A stretch of 64,000 nucleotides of DNA. Origin: Symsagittifera roscoffensis. Taxonomy: Eukaryota > Xenacoelomorpha > Acoela > Convolutidae. Made by a program: the position numbers and the translations under genes. Each line of letters begins with the position of its first letter. Positions within the stretch are counted from its first letter, which is position 1. Under the pieces are notes generated by a model, which saw only the letters and a program-made list of their open reading frames with translations, had not been told where the DNA came from and did not search any database. Below, piece after piece: positions 33,601-47,083 of this stretch. The DNA lies in contig NC_087070.1 of assembly GCF_963678635.1 (NCBI RefSeq), positions 36,335,109-36,399,108 on the forward strand, written 5' to 3'.

Positions 33601-36600
33601 ACTAAAAAAAGAATATGTTTTCAGTTATTTTACAAAATCATTTTGTTCTTGAAAATAATTTATCATACTGGCGGCGAGTCCCGATTCATCCAAGCAAAAA
33701 TCTCCGAGAATGTCCATCTGCTTAACAAAATGACGTGAAGCCGGTCCATGGGTTTAAGTTTGGCCGAATGTATGCCCCATGGCCGATTTATACTCCACTG
33801 ACTCTAAATGGACTATATTTGAAACTAATTTGGGTCATGCAAAGTCGCAACATATCTAATTTGGGTCGGCAAAGTCGCTACATAGCTAATGTGGGTCGGG
33901 AAAAGTCGCTACATATCTAATTTGGGCCGGACAAAGTCGCAACATAGCTAATGTGGGTCGGGCAATGTCGCTACAAAGCTAATTTGGATCGCGCAAAGTC
34001 GCAACATATCTAATTTGGGTCGGGCATAGTCGCAAAATGTCTAGTTTGGGTCTGACAAAGTCGCAATATAGCTAATATGGGCGCGCAAAGTCGCAAAAAA
34101 GCTTATATGGGCGTACAAAGTCGCAACATAGCTAATATGGGCGTACAAAGTCGCAACATAGCTAAAATGGGTCAAGCAAAAATGCAACACAGCTAATATG
34201 GGTCAAACAAAGTCGTTACAAAGCTAATTTGGGTCGTGTAAAGTCGCAACATATCTAATTTGGGTCGGGCAAAGTCGCAACATAGCTAAATTGGGTCGCG
34301 CAAAGTCGCAATATATCTAAATTTTGTCGGGCAAAGTCGCAACATAGCTAATGGGGGTCGGGTAAAGCCGCAACATAGCTAATGTGGGTCGGGCAAAGTC
34401 GCTAGTAAGCTAATTTGGGTCGTGCAAAGTCGCAACATATCTAATTTGGGTCGGGCAAATTCGCAACATAGCTAATGTGGGTCGGGCAAAGTCGCTACAA
34501 AGCTAATATGGGCGCAAAAAGTCGCAGCATAGCTAATTTAGCTCGCAAGAAGTCGCAACATAGCTAATTTGGGTAACACAAAGTCGCTACAAACTTGGGT
34601 CATGCAAAGTCGCAACATATCTAATTTGGGTCCGGCATAGTCGCAAAATGTCTAGTTTGGGTCGCAAAAAGTCGCAACATAGCTAATATGGGCGCACAAA
34701 GTCACAACATAACAAATATGGGCGCACAAAGTCGCGACATACCTAATGTCTGTCGCAAAATGTCGCAACATTAAGTGCGCAAAGACTATCCCGACTTTTT
34801 CCTCGACTTGGCTTCAAAATAATATGCATCGGATATGATGGTCAGACTTTTTCGTTTCCTATCTTCGTTATTTTGCCTAGTGTTGCAGTCATTTGAAAAC
34901 CTCTAACTAGTATGTTTATTTTTTTGTAAGACCATCTGACGCTCCTTGGAGCTCTAGTTTTGGAGATGTATCATCGAACATAAAATGAATACGAAATTTG
35001 TTGTAACTTATTTTATTTAAGCGAAAAAAATTAATTAAGTTCATTTTGTCAATAGTTTTAGCATAGATACATGAAGCCATTCTGCGTTGCATGGGCAAAG
35101 TTAACGGTAAATAGTTTTTACGAACAAAAACAACTGTTACAAAAGTTCGCTAGGTTGGAACTTTTTAGTAAAATAACTGAAAAAAGAATATGTTTTCAGT
35201 TATTTTGCAAAAAATCATTTGTTCTTGAAAATAACTTATCATACTGGCGGCGACTCCAGATTCAACCAAGCAAAAATCTCCGAGAATGTCCATCTGCTTA
35301 ACAAAATGGCGTGAGGCCGGTCCATCGGTTTGGGTTTGGCCGAACGTATGCCCCATGGCCGATTCATACTCCACTGACTCTAAATGGACTATATATGAAG
35401 CTAATTTGGGTCGTGCAAAGTCGCAACATATCTAATTTGGGTCGGGCAAAATCGCTACATAGCTAATGTGGGTCGGGAAAAGTCGCTACATATCTAATTT
35501 GGGTCCGGCATAGTCGCAAAATGTCTAGTTTGGGTCGCAAAAAGTCGCAACATAGCTAATATGGGCGCACAAAGTCGCAACATAACAAATATGGGCGCAC
35601 AAAGTCGCGACATACCTAATGTGTGTCGCAAAATGTCGCAACATTAAGTGCGCAAAGACTATCTTGACTTTTTACTCGACTTGGCTTCAAAATAATATGC
35701 ATTGGATATGATGTTCAGACTTTTTCGTTTCCTATCTTCGTTATTTTGCCTAGTGTTGCAGTCATTTGAAAACCTCTAACTAGTTTGTTTGTTTTTTTTG
35801 TAAGATCATCTGACGCTCCTTGGAGCTGTAGTTTTGGAGATGTATCATCGAACATAAAATGAATACGAAATTTGTTGTAACTTATTTTATTTAAGCGAAA
35901 AATATTAATTAAATTCATTTTGTCAATAGTTTTAGCATAGATACATAAAGCCATGTTGGGTTTCATGGGCAAAATTAACGGTAAATAGTTTTTACGAACA
36001 AAAACAACTGTTACAAAAGTTCGCTAGGTTGGAACTTTTTAGTAAAATAACTAAAAAAAGAATATGTTTTCAGTTATTTTACAAAATCATTTTGTTCTTG
36101 AAAATAATTTATCATACTGGCGGCGACTCCCGATTCATCCAAGCAAAAATCTCCGAGAATGTCCATCTGCTTAACAAAATGGCGTGAATCCGGTCCATCG
36201 GTTTGAGTTTGGTCGAACGTATGCCCCATGGCCGATTCATACTCCACCGACTCTAAATGGACTATATTTGAAGCTAATTTGGGTCGTGCAAAGTCGCAAC
36301 AAATCTAATTTGAGTCGGGCAAAGTCGCTACATAGCTAATGTGGGTCGCGAAAAGTCGCTACATATCTAATTTGGGACGGACAAAGTCGCAACATAGCTA
36401 ATGTGGGTCGGGCAATGTCGCTACAAAGCTAATTTGGGTCGTGCAAAGTCTCAACATATCTAATTTGGGTCGGGCATAGTCGCAAAATGTCTAGTTTTGG
36501 TCTCACAAGGTCGCAACATAGCTAATATGGGCGCGCAAAGTCGCAACATAGCTAATATGGGCGCACTAAGTCGCGACATAACCAATTTGGGTCGCAAAAT

Positions 36601-36929
36601 GTCGCAACATTAAGTTCGCAAAGACTATCCCGACTTTTTCCTCGAGTTGGGTTCAAAATAATATGCATTTGATATGATGTTCAGACTTTTTCGTTTCCTA
36701 TTTCCGTTATTTTGCCTAGTGTTGCGTTCATTTTAAAACCTCTAGCTAGTGTGTTTGTTTCTTTTGTAAGATCCTCTGACGCTCCATGGAGCTCTAGTTT
36801 TGGAAATGTATCATCGAACATAAAATGAATACGAAATTTGTAGTAACTTATTTTATTTAAGCGAAAAAAAATTAATTAAGTTCATTTTGTCAATACTTTT
36901 AGCATAGATACATAAAGTCATTCTGGGTT

Positions 36930-37110
36930 GCATGGGCAAAATTAACGGTAAAAAAAACTATTTCCGTTATTTTGCCTAGTCCTATTTCCGTTATTTTGCC
37001 TAATGTTGCGTTCATTTGAAAACCTCTAGCTAGTATGTTTGTTTCTTTTGTAAGATCCTCTGACGCTCCTTTGATCTCTAGTTTTGGAGATGTATCATCT
37101 AACATAAAAT
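36930..37110. repeat. Rearranged long module with its first part doubled
   Basis: After GGGCAAAATTAACGGTAAAA the sequence jumps back to CTATTTCCGTTATTTTGCC, so the segment from there to GGTAAA occurs twice in a row. This adds about 280 bp and explains the 1251-bp spacing of this unit. The same join, with the same doubled CTATTTCCGTTATTTTGCC motif, recurs at about 60165, 61172 and 62165, so these units share one ancestral rearrangement. Confidence 0.88.
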
Positions 37111-39654
37111 GAATACAAATTTTGTAGTTACTTATTTAAATTAAGCGAGAAGAAATTAAGTAGGTTCATTTTTTCAAAGGTTTTATCATAGATACATAAA
37201 GTCACTCTGGGTTGCATGGGCAAAATTAACGGTAAATGATTTTTACGAACAAAAAAAACTCTTACTAAAGTTCGCTAGGTTGGAACTTTTAAGTAAAACA
37301 ACTAAAAAAAGAATATGTTTTCAGTTATTTTACAAAATCATTTTGTTCTTGAAAATAATTTATCATACTGGCGGCGAGTCCCGATTCGTCCAAGCAAAGA
37401 TCTCCGAGAATGTCCATCTGCTTAACAAAATGGCGTGAAGCCGGTCCATTGGTTTGGGTTTGGCCGATTGTATGCCTCATGGCCGATTCATACTCCACTG
37501 ACTCTAAATGGACTATATTTGAAGCTAATTTGGGTCATGCAAAGTCGCAACATATCCAATTTGGGTCGGGCAAAGTCGCTACATAGCTAACGTGGGTCGG
37601 GAAAAGTCGCTACATATCTAATTTGGGTCGGACAAAGCCGCAACATAGCTAATGTGGGTCGGGCAACGTCGCTACAAAGCTAATTTGGGTCGTGCAAAGT
37701 CGCAATATATCTAATTTGGGTCGGGCATAATCGCCAAATGTCTAGTTTGGGTCTCACAAAGTCGCAACATAGCTAATATGGGCGCGCAAAGTCGCAACAT
37801 AGCTAATATGGGCGCACTAAGTCGCGACATAACCAATGTGGGTCGCAAAATGTCGCAATATTAAGTTCGCAAAGACTATCCCGACTTTTTCCTCGACTTG
37901 GCATCAATATAATATGCAGTTTATATGATGTTCAGACTTTTTCGTTTCCTAATTTCGTTATTTTGCCTAGTGTTGCGTTCATTTGAAAACCTCTAGCTAG
38001 TATGTTTGTTTCTTTTGTAAGATCCTCTGACGCTCCTTTGAGCGCTAGTTTTGGAGATGTATCATCGATCATAAAATGAATACAAAATTTGTAGTTACTT
38101 CTTTAAATTAAGCGAGAAGAAATTAAGTAGGTTCATTTTTTCAATGGTTTTATCATAGATACATAAAGTCACTCTGGGTTGCATGGGCAAAATTAACGGT
38201 AAATGATTTTTACGAACAAAAAAAACTTTTACTAAAGTTCGCTAGGTTGGAACTTTTAGGTAAAATAACTAAAAAAAGAATATGTTTTCAGTTATTTTAC
38301 AAAATCATTTTGTTCTTGAAAATAATTTATCATACTGGCGGCGAGTCCCGATTCATCCAAGCAAAGATCTCCGAGAATGTCCATCTGCTTAACAAAATGG
38401 CGTGAAGCCGGTCCATTGGTTTGGGTTTGGCCGATTGTATGCCTCATGGCCGATTCATACTCCACTGACTCTAAATGGACTATATTTGAAGCTAATTTGG
38501 GTCATGCAAAGTCGCAACATATCCAATTTGGGTCGGGCAAAGTCGCTACATAGCTAACGTGGGTCGGGAAAAGTCGCTACATATCTAATTTGGGTCGGAC
38601 AAAGCCGCAACATAGCTAATGTGGGTCGGGCAACGTCGCTACAAAGCTAATTTGGGTCGTGCAAAGTCGCAATATATCTAATTTGGGTCGGGCATAATCG
38701 CCAAATGTCTAGTTTGGGTCTCACAAAGTCGCAACATAGCTAATATGGGCGCGCAAAGTCGCAACATAGCTAATATGGGCGCACTAAGTCGCGACATAAC
38801 CAATGTGGGTCGCAAAATGTCGCAATATTAAGTTCGCAAAGACTATCCCGACTTTTTCCTTGACTTGGCATCAATATAATATGCAGTTTATATGATGTTC
38901 AGACTTTTTCGTTTCCTAATTTCGTTATTTTGCCTAGTGTTGCGTTCATTTGAAAACCTCTAGCTAGTATGTTTGTTTCTTTTGTAAGATCCTCTGACGC
39001 TCCTTTGAGCGCTAGTTTTGGAGATGTATCATCGATCATAAAATGAATACAAAATTTGTAGTTACTTCTTTAAATTAAGCGAGAAGAAATTAAGTAGGTT
39101 CATTTTTTCAATGGTTTTATCATAGATACATAAAGTCACTCTGGGTTGCATGGGCAAAATTAACGGTAAATGATTTTTACGAACAAAAAAAACTTTTACT
39201 AAAGTTCGCTAGGTTGGAACTTTTAGGTAAAATAACTAAAAAAAGAATATGTTTTCAGTTATTTTACAAAATCATTTTGTTCTTGAAAATAATTTATCAT
39301 ACTGGCGGCGAGTCCCGATTCATCCAAGCAAAGATCTCCGAGAATGTCCATCTGCTTAACAAAATGGCGTGAAGCCGGTCCATCGGTTTGGGTTTGGCCT
39401 ATTGTATGCCTCATGGCCGATTCATACTCCACTGACTCTAAATGGACTATATTTGATGCTAATTTGGGTCATGCAAAGTCGCAACATATCCAATTTGGGT
39501 CGGGCAAAGTCGCTACATAGCTAATGTGGGTCGGGAAAAGTCGCTATATATCTAATTTGGGTCGGACAAAGCCGCAACATAGCTAATGTGGGTCGGGAAA
39601 TGTCGCTACAAAGCTAATTTGGGTCGTGCAGAGTCGCAACATTTCTAATTTGGG

Positions 39655-41880
39655 TCGGGCATAATCGCCAATTGTCTAGTTTGGGTCTCACAAAGTCGCA
39701 AAATAGCTAATATGGGCGCGCAAAGTCGCAACATAGCTAATATGGGCGCACTAAGTCGCGACATAACCAATGTGGGTCGCAAAATGTCGCAATATTCTAT
39801 CCCGACTATTTCCTCGACTTGGCATCAAAATAATATGCATTTAATATGATATTCAGACTTACTTTTTCGTTTCCTATTTTCGTTATTTTGCCTAGTGTTG
39901 CGTTCATTTGAAAACCTCTATCTAGTATGTTTGTTTCTTTTGTAAGATATTTTGACGCTCCTTTGAACTCTAGTTTTGGAGATGTATCATCGAACATAAA
40001 ATGAATACAAATTTTGTAGTTACTTATTTAAATTAAGCGAAAAGAAATTAAGTAGGTTCATTTTTTCAATGGTTTTATCATAGATACAAAAAATCACTCT
40101 GGGTTGCATGGGCAATATTAACGGTAAATGATTTTGACGAACAAAAAAAACTTTTACTGAAGTTCGCTAGGTTGGAACTTTTAAGTAAATTAACAAAAAA
40201 AAGAATATGTTTTCAGTTATTTTACAAAATCATTTTGTTCTTGAAAATAATTTATCATACTGGCGGCGATTCCCCATTCATCCCAGCAAAAATCTCCGAG
40301 AATGTCCATCTGCTTAACAAAATGGCGTGAAGCCAGTCCATTGGTTTGGGTTTGGCCGAATGTATGCCTCATGGCCGATTCATACTCCACTGACTCTAAA
40401 TATACTATATATGAAGCTAATTTGGGTCATGCAAAGTCGCAACATAGCTAATATGGGCGCACAAAGCCGCGACTTAGCCAATGTGGGTCGCAAAAAGTCG
40501 CGCAACATTAAGTGCGCAAGGACTATCCAGACTTTTTCCTCGACTTGGCTTCAAAAAAGGATTATGCATTTGATATGATGTTTAAATGTTTTCGTTTCCT
40601 TTGTGCGTTATTTTGCCTAGTGTTGCGGTCATTTGAAAATCTATAGCTAGTTTGTTTGTTTCTGTTGTAAGATCCTCTGACGCTCCTTGGAGCTCTAGTT
40701 TTGGAGATGTATCATCGATTATAAAATGAATACGAAGTTTGTAGTTACTTAATTAAATTAAGCGAAAGAAGTTAAGTAGGTTCATTTTGTCAATGGTTTT
40801 AGCATAGATACGTTAAGTCATTCTGGGTTGCATGGGTAAAATTAACGGTAAATAGTTTTTACGAACAAAAAAAACTTTTACAAAAAATCGCTAGGTTGGA
40901 ACTTTTAAGTAAAATAACTAAAAAAAGAATATGTTTTCAGTTATTTTACAAAATTATTTTGTTCTTGAAAATAATTTATCATACTGGCGGCGAGTCCCGA
41001 TTCATCCAAGCAAAAATCTCCGAGAATGTCCATCTGCTTAACAAAATGGCGTGAAGCCGGTCCATGGGTTTGGGTTTGGCCGAATGTATGCCCCATGGCC
41101 GATTCATACTCCACTGACTCTAAATGGACTATATATGAAGCTAATTTGGGTCATGCAAAGTGGCAACATATCTAATTTGGGAAGGACAAAGTCGCTACAT
41201 AGTTAATGTGGGTCGAGAAAAGTCGCTACAAAGCTAATGTGGGTCGGGAAAAGTCGCTACATATCTAATTTAGGTCGGACAAAGTCGCAACATAGCTAAA
41301 GTGGGTCGGACAAGGTCGCAACATATCTAATTTGGAACGGGCATAGTCGCAAAATGTCTAGTTTGGGTCTCACAAAGTCGCAACATAGCTAAAATGGGCG
41401 CGCAAAGTCGCAACATAGCTAATATGGGCGCACTAAGTCGCGACATAACCAATGTGGGTCGAAAAATGTCGCAACATTAAGTTTGCAAAGACTATCCCGA
41501 CTTTTTCCTCGACTTGGCATCAAAATAATATGCATTTGATATGATGTTCAGACTTTTTCGTTTCCTATTTTTGTTTATTATTTTGCCTAGTGTTGCGTTC
41601 ATTTGAAAACCTCTAGCAAGTATGTTTGTTTCTTTTGTAAGATCCTCTGACGCTCCTTTGAGCTCTAGTTTTGGAGATGTATCATCGATTATAAAATGAA
41701 TACGAAGTTTGTAGTTACCTAATTAAATTAAGCGAAAGAAATTAAGTAGGTTCATTTTGTCAATGGTTTTAGCATAGATACGTTAAGTCATTCTGGGTTG
41801 CATGGGCAAAATTAACGGTAAATGATTTTTACGAACAAAAAAAACTTTTACTAAAGTTCGCTAGGTTGGAACTTTTAAGT
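39655..41880. repeat. Multi-unit block duplicated 3.54 kb downstream (copy 1)
   Basis: 39655-41880 matches 43210-45420 almost base for base, including rare variants: CGCCAATTGTCTAG, the shortened 722-bp unit with the AAATATACTATATATG variant, the CAACATTAAGTGCGCAAGG join and the TTTTTGTTTATTATTTTG insertion. The offset is ~3540-3555 bp, with copy 2 lacking ~10 bp near 43555. This is a four-unit higher-order duplication inside the composite array. Confidence 0.92.
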
Positions 41881-43209
41881 AAAACAACTAAAAAAAGAAT
41901 ATTTTTTCAGTTATTTTACAAAATCATTTTGTTCTTGAAAATAATTTATCATACTGGCGGCGAGTCCCGATTCATCCAAGCAAAGATCTCCGAGAATGTC
42001 CATCAGCTTAACAAAATGGCGTGAAGCCGGTCCATTGGTTTGGGTTTGGCCGATTGTATGCCTCATGGCCGATTCATACTCCACTGACTCTAAATGGACT
42101 ATATTTGAAGCTAATTTGGGTCATGCAAAGTCGCAACATATCCAATTTGGGTCGGGCAAAGTCGCTACATAGCTAATGTGGGTCGGGAAAAGTCGCTACA
42201 TATCTAATTTGGGTCGGACAAAGCCGCAACATAGCTAATGTTGGTCGGGCAATGTCGCTACAAAGCTAATTTGGGTCGTGCAAAGTCGCAACATATCTAA
42301 TTTGGGTCGGGCATAATCGCCAAATGTCTAGTTTGGGTCTCACAAAGTCGCAACATAGCTAATATGGGCGCGCAAAGTCGCAACATAGCTAATATGGGCG
42401 CACTAAGTCGCGACATAACCAATGTGGGTCGCAAAATGTCCCAATATTAAGTTTGCAAAGACTATCCCGACTTTTTCCTCGACTTGGCATCATAATAATA
42501 TGCATTCAATATGATGTTCAGACTTTTTCGTTTCCTATTTTCGTTATTTTGCCTAGTGTTGCGTTCATTTGAAAACCTCTAGCTAGTATGTTTGTTTCTT
42601 TTGTAAGATCCTCTGACGCTCCTTTGAGCTCTAGTTTCGGAGATGTATCATCGAACATAAAATGAATACAAATTTTGTAGTTACTTATTTAAATTAAGCG
42701 AAAAGAAATTAAGTAGGTTCATTTTTTCAATGGTTTCATCATAGATACATAAAATCACTCTGGGTTGCATGGGCGAAATTCACGGTAAATGATTTTTATG
42801 AACAAAAAAACTTTTACTGAAGTTCGCTAGGTTGGAACTTTTAAGTAAAATAACTAAAAAAAGAACATGTTTTCAGTTATTTTACAAATCATTTTGTTCT
42901 TGAAAATAATTTATCATACTGGCGGCGATTCCCCATTCATCCAAGCAAAAATCTCCGAGAATGTCCATCTGCTTAACAAAATGCCGTGAAGCCAGTCCAT
43001 CGGTTTGGGTTTGGCCGAATGTATGCCTCATGGCCGATTCATACTCCACTGACTCTAAATGGACTATATATGAAGCTAATTTGGGTCATGCAAAGTCGCA
43101 ACATATCCAATTTGGGTCGGGCAAAGTCGATACATAGCTAATTTAGGTCGGACAAAGTCGCAACATAGCTAAAGTGGGTCGGGCAAAGTCGCAACATATC
43201 TAATTTGGG

Positions 43210-45420
43210 TCGGGCATAATCGCCAATTGTCTAGTTTGGGTCTCACAAAGTCGCAAAATAGCTAATATGGGCGCGCAAAGTCGCAACATAGCTAATATGG
43301 GCGCACTAAGCCGCGACATAACCAATGTGGGTCGCAAAATGTCGCAATATTCTATCCCGACTATTTCCTCGACTTGGCATCAAAATAATATGCATTTAAT
43401 ATGATATTCAGACTTTTTCGTTTCCTATTTTCATTATTTTGCCTAGTGTTGCGTTCATTTGAAAACCTCTATCTAGTATGTTTGTTTCTTTTGTAAGATA
43501 TTTTGACGCTCCTTTGAACTCTAGTTTTGGAGATGTATCATCGAACATAAAATTTTGTAGTTACTTATTTAAATTAAGCGAAAAGAAATTAAGTAGGTTC
43601 AGTTTTTCAATGGTTTTATCATAGATACAAAAAATCACTCTGGGTTGCATGGGCAATATTAACGGTAAATGATTTTGACGAACAAAAAAACTTTTACTGA
43701 AGTTCGCTAGGTTGGAACTTTTAAGTAAATTAACAAAAAAAAGAATATGTTTTCAGTTATTTTACAAAATCATTTTGTTCTTGAAAATAATTTATCATAC
43801 TGGCGGCGATTCCCCATTCATCCCAGCAAAAATCTCCGAGAATGTCCATCTGCTTAACAAAATGGCGTGAAGCCAGTCCATTGGTTTGGGTTTGGCCGAA
43901 TGTATGCCTCATGGCCGATTCATACTCCACTGACTCTAAATATACTATATATGAAGCTAATTTGGGTCATGCAAAGTCGCAACATAGCTAATATGGGCGC
44001 ACAAAGCCGCGACTTAGCCAATGTGGGTCGCAAAAAGTCGCGCAACATTAAGTGCGCAAGGACTATCCAGACTTTTTCCTCGACTTGGCTTCAAAAAAGG
44101 ATTATGCATTTGATATGATGTTTAAATGTTTTCGTTTCCTTTGTGCGTTATTTTGCCTAGTGTTGCGGTCATTTGAAAATCTATAGCTAGTTTGTTTGTT
44201 TCTGTTGTAAGATCCTCTGACGCTCCTTGGAGCTCTAGTTTTGGAGATGTATCATCGATTATAAAATGAATACGAAGTTTGTAGTTACTTAATTAAATTA
44301 AGCGAAAGAAATTAAGTAGGTTCATTTTGTCAATGGTTTTAGCATAGATACGTTAAGTCATTCTGGGTTGCATGGGTAAAATTAACGGTAAATAGTTTTT
44401 ACGAACAAAAAAAAACTTTTACAAAAAATCGCTAGGTTGGAACTTTTAAGTAAAATAACTAAAAAAAGAATATGTTTTCAGTTATTTTACAAAATTATTT
44501 TGTTCTTGAAAATAATTTATCATACTGGCGGCGAGTCCCGATTCATCCAAGCAAAAATCTCCGAGAATGTCCATCTGCTTAACAAAATGGCGTGAAGCCG
44601 GTCCATGGTTTTGGGTTTGGCCGAATGTATGCCCCATGGCCGATTCATACTCCACTGACTCTAAATGGACTATATATGAAGCTAATTTGGGTCATGCAAA
44701 GTGGCAACATATCTAATTTGGGAAGGACAAAGTCGCTACATAGTTAATGTGGGTCGAGAAAAGTCGCTACATAGCTAATGTGGGTCGGGAAAAGTCGCTA
44801 CATATCTAATTTAGGTCGGACAAAGTCGCAACATAGCTAAAGTGGGTCGGACAAGGTCGCAACATATCTAATTTGGAACGGGCATAGTCGCAAAATGTCT
44901 AGTTTGGGTCTCACAAAGTCGCAACATAGCTAAAATGGGCGCGCAAAGTCGCAACATAGCTAATATGGGCGCACTAAGTCGCGACATAACCAATGTGGGT
45001 CGGAAAATGTCGCAACATTAAGTTTGCAAAGACTATCCCGACTTTTTCCTCGACTTGGCATCAAAATAATATGCATTTGATATGATGTTCAGACTTTTTC
45101 GTTTCCTATTTTTGTTTATTATTTTGCCTAGTGTTGCGTTCATTTGAAAACCTCTAGCAAGTATGTTTGTTTCTTTTGTAAGATCCTCTGACGCTCCTTT
45201 GAGCTCTAGTTTTGGAGATGTATCATCGATTATAAAATGAATACGAAGTTTGTAGTTACCTAATTAAATTAAGCGAAAGAAATTAAGTAGGTTCATTTTG
45301 TCAATGGTTTTAGCATAGATACGTTAAGTCATTCTGGGTTGCATGGGCAAAATTAACGGTAAATGATTTTTACGAACAAAAAAAAACTTTTACTAAAGTT
45401 CGCTAGGTTGGAACTTTTAA
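43210..45420. repeat. Multi-unit block duplicated (copy 2)
   Basis: Second copy of 39655-41880, with the same shortened unit and the same private variants. Divergence between the copies is limited to scattered single-base changes and short homopolymer differences, so the exchange was recent relative to most unit-to-unit divergence. Confidence 0.92.
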
Positions 45421-47073
45421 GTAAATTAACAAAAAAAAGAATATGTTTTCAGTTATTTTACAAAATCATTTTGTTCTTGAAAATAATTTATCATACTGGC
45501 GGCGATTCCCCATTCATCCAAGCAAAGATCTCCGAGAACGTCCATCAGCTTAACAAAATGGCGTGAAGCCGGTCCATTGGTTTGGGTTTGGCCGATTGTA
45601 TGCCTCATGGCCGATTCATACTCCACTGACTCTAACTGGACTATATTTGAAGCTAATTTGGGTCATGCAAAGTCGCAACATATCCAATTTGGGTCGGGCA
45701 AAGTCGCTACATAGCTAATGTGGGTCGGGAAAAGTCGCTACATATCTAATTTGGGCCGGACAAAGCCGCAACATAGCTAATGTTGGTCGGGCAATGTCGC
45801 TACAAAGCTAATTTGGGTCGTGCAAAGTCGCAACATATCTAATTTGGGAAGGACAAAGTCGCTACATAGTTAATGTGGGTCGAGAAAAGTCGCTACATAG
45901 CTAATGTGGGTCGGGAAAAATCGCTACATATCTAATTTAGGTCGGACAAAGTCGCAACATAGCTAAAGTGGGTCGGACAAGGTCGCAACATATCTAATTT
46001 GGAACGGGCATAGTCGCAAAATGTCTAGTTTGGGTCTCACAAAGTCGCAACATAGCTAAAATGGGCGCGCAAAGTCGCAACATAGCTAATATGGGCGCAC
46101 TAAGTCGCGACATAACCAATGTGGGTCGGAAAATGTCGCAACATTAAGTTTGCAAAGACTATCCCGACTTTTTCCTCGACTTGGCATCAAAATAATATGC
46201 ATTTGATATGATGTTCAGACTTTTTCGTTTCCTATTTTTGTTTATTATTTTGCCTAGTGTTGCGTTCATTTGAAAACCTCTAGCAAGTATGTTTGTTTCT
46301 TTTGTAAGATCCTCTGACGCTCCTTTGAGCTCTAGTTTTGGAGATGTATCATCGATTATAAAATGAATACGAAGTTTGTAGTTACCTAATTAAATTAAGC
46401 GAAAGAAATTAAGTAGGTTCATTTTGTCAATGGTTTTAGCATAGATACGTTAAGTCAATCTGGGTTGCATGGGCAAAATTAACGGTAAATGATTTTTACG
46501 AACAAAAAAAACTTTTACTAAAGTTCGCTAGGTTGGAACTTTACAGTAAATTAACAAAAAAAAGAATATGTTTTCAGTTATTTTACAAAATCATTTTGTT
46601 CTTGAAAATAATTTATCATACTGGCGGCGATTCCCCATTCATCCAAGCAAAGATCTCCGAGAATGTCCATCAGCTTAACAAAATGGCGTGAAGCCGGTCC
46701 ATTGGTTTGGGTTTGGCCGATTGTATGCCTCATGGCCGATTCATACTCCACTGACTCTAAATGGACTATATTTGAAGCTAATTTGGGTCATGCAAAGTCG
46801 CAACATATCCAATTTGGGTCGGGCAAAGTCGCTACATAGCTAATGTGGGTCGGGAAAAGTCGCTACATATCTAATTTGGGCCGGACAAAGTCGCAACATA
46901 GCTAATGTGGGTCGGGCAATGTCGCTACAAAGCTAATTTGGATCGCGCAAAGTCACAACATATCTAATTTGGGTCGGGCATAGTCGCAAAATGTCTAGTT
47001 TGGGTCTCACAAAGTCGCAACATAGCTAAAATGGGCGCGCAAAGTCGCAACATAGCTAATATGGGCGCACTAA

Positions 47074-47083
47074 GTCGCGACAT
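47074..47083. repeat. Target-site duplication of the LINE fragment, left copy
   Basis: GTCGCGACAT at 47074-47083 is repeated at 48180-48189, immediately outside the inserted LINE. Uninterrupted units carry a single GTCGCGACAT followed by AACCAATGTG at this point, as expected for an empty site. Confidence 0.9.

Larger units (their letters stand above)
24679..47083. repeat. Composite satellite array, part 1 (units mostly ~965 bp)
   Basis: Each unit has a ~600-bp complex module, from about TTAAGTTTGCAAAGACTATC to AAATGGACTATATTTGAAG, followed by 31-bp monomers of the kind seen in the pure array. The landmark CATACTGGCGGCGA marks units near 25149, 26097, 27926, 28857, 29826, 30788, 31755, 32699, 33667, 35240, 36115, 37366, 38331, 39299, 40257, 40979, 41948, 42916, 43797, 44519, 45491 and 46619. 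The common spacing is 944-972 bp. Longer units (1829, 1573 bp) hold extra 31-bp monomers, and shorter ones (722 bp) hold few. In standard units the monomer variants come in a fixed order (GGTCATG, GGCAGGG or GGTCGGG, GGTCGGA, GGAACGG, GGTCTCA, GGGCGCG, GGGCGCA, then CAATGTGGGTCGC). No conserved long frame, tRNA or rRNA is present. Confidence 0.96.
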
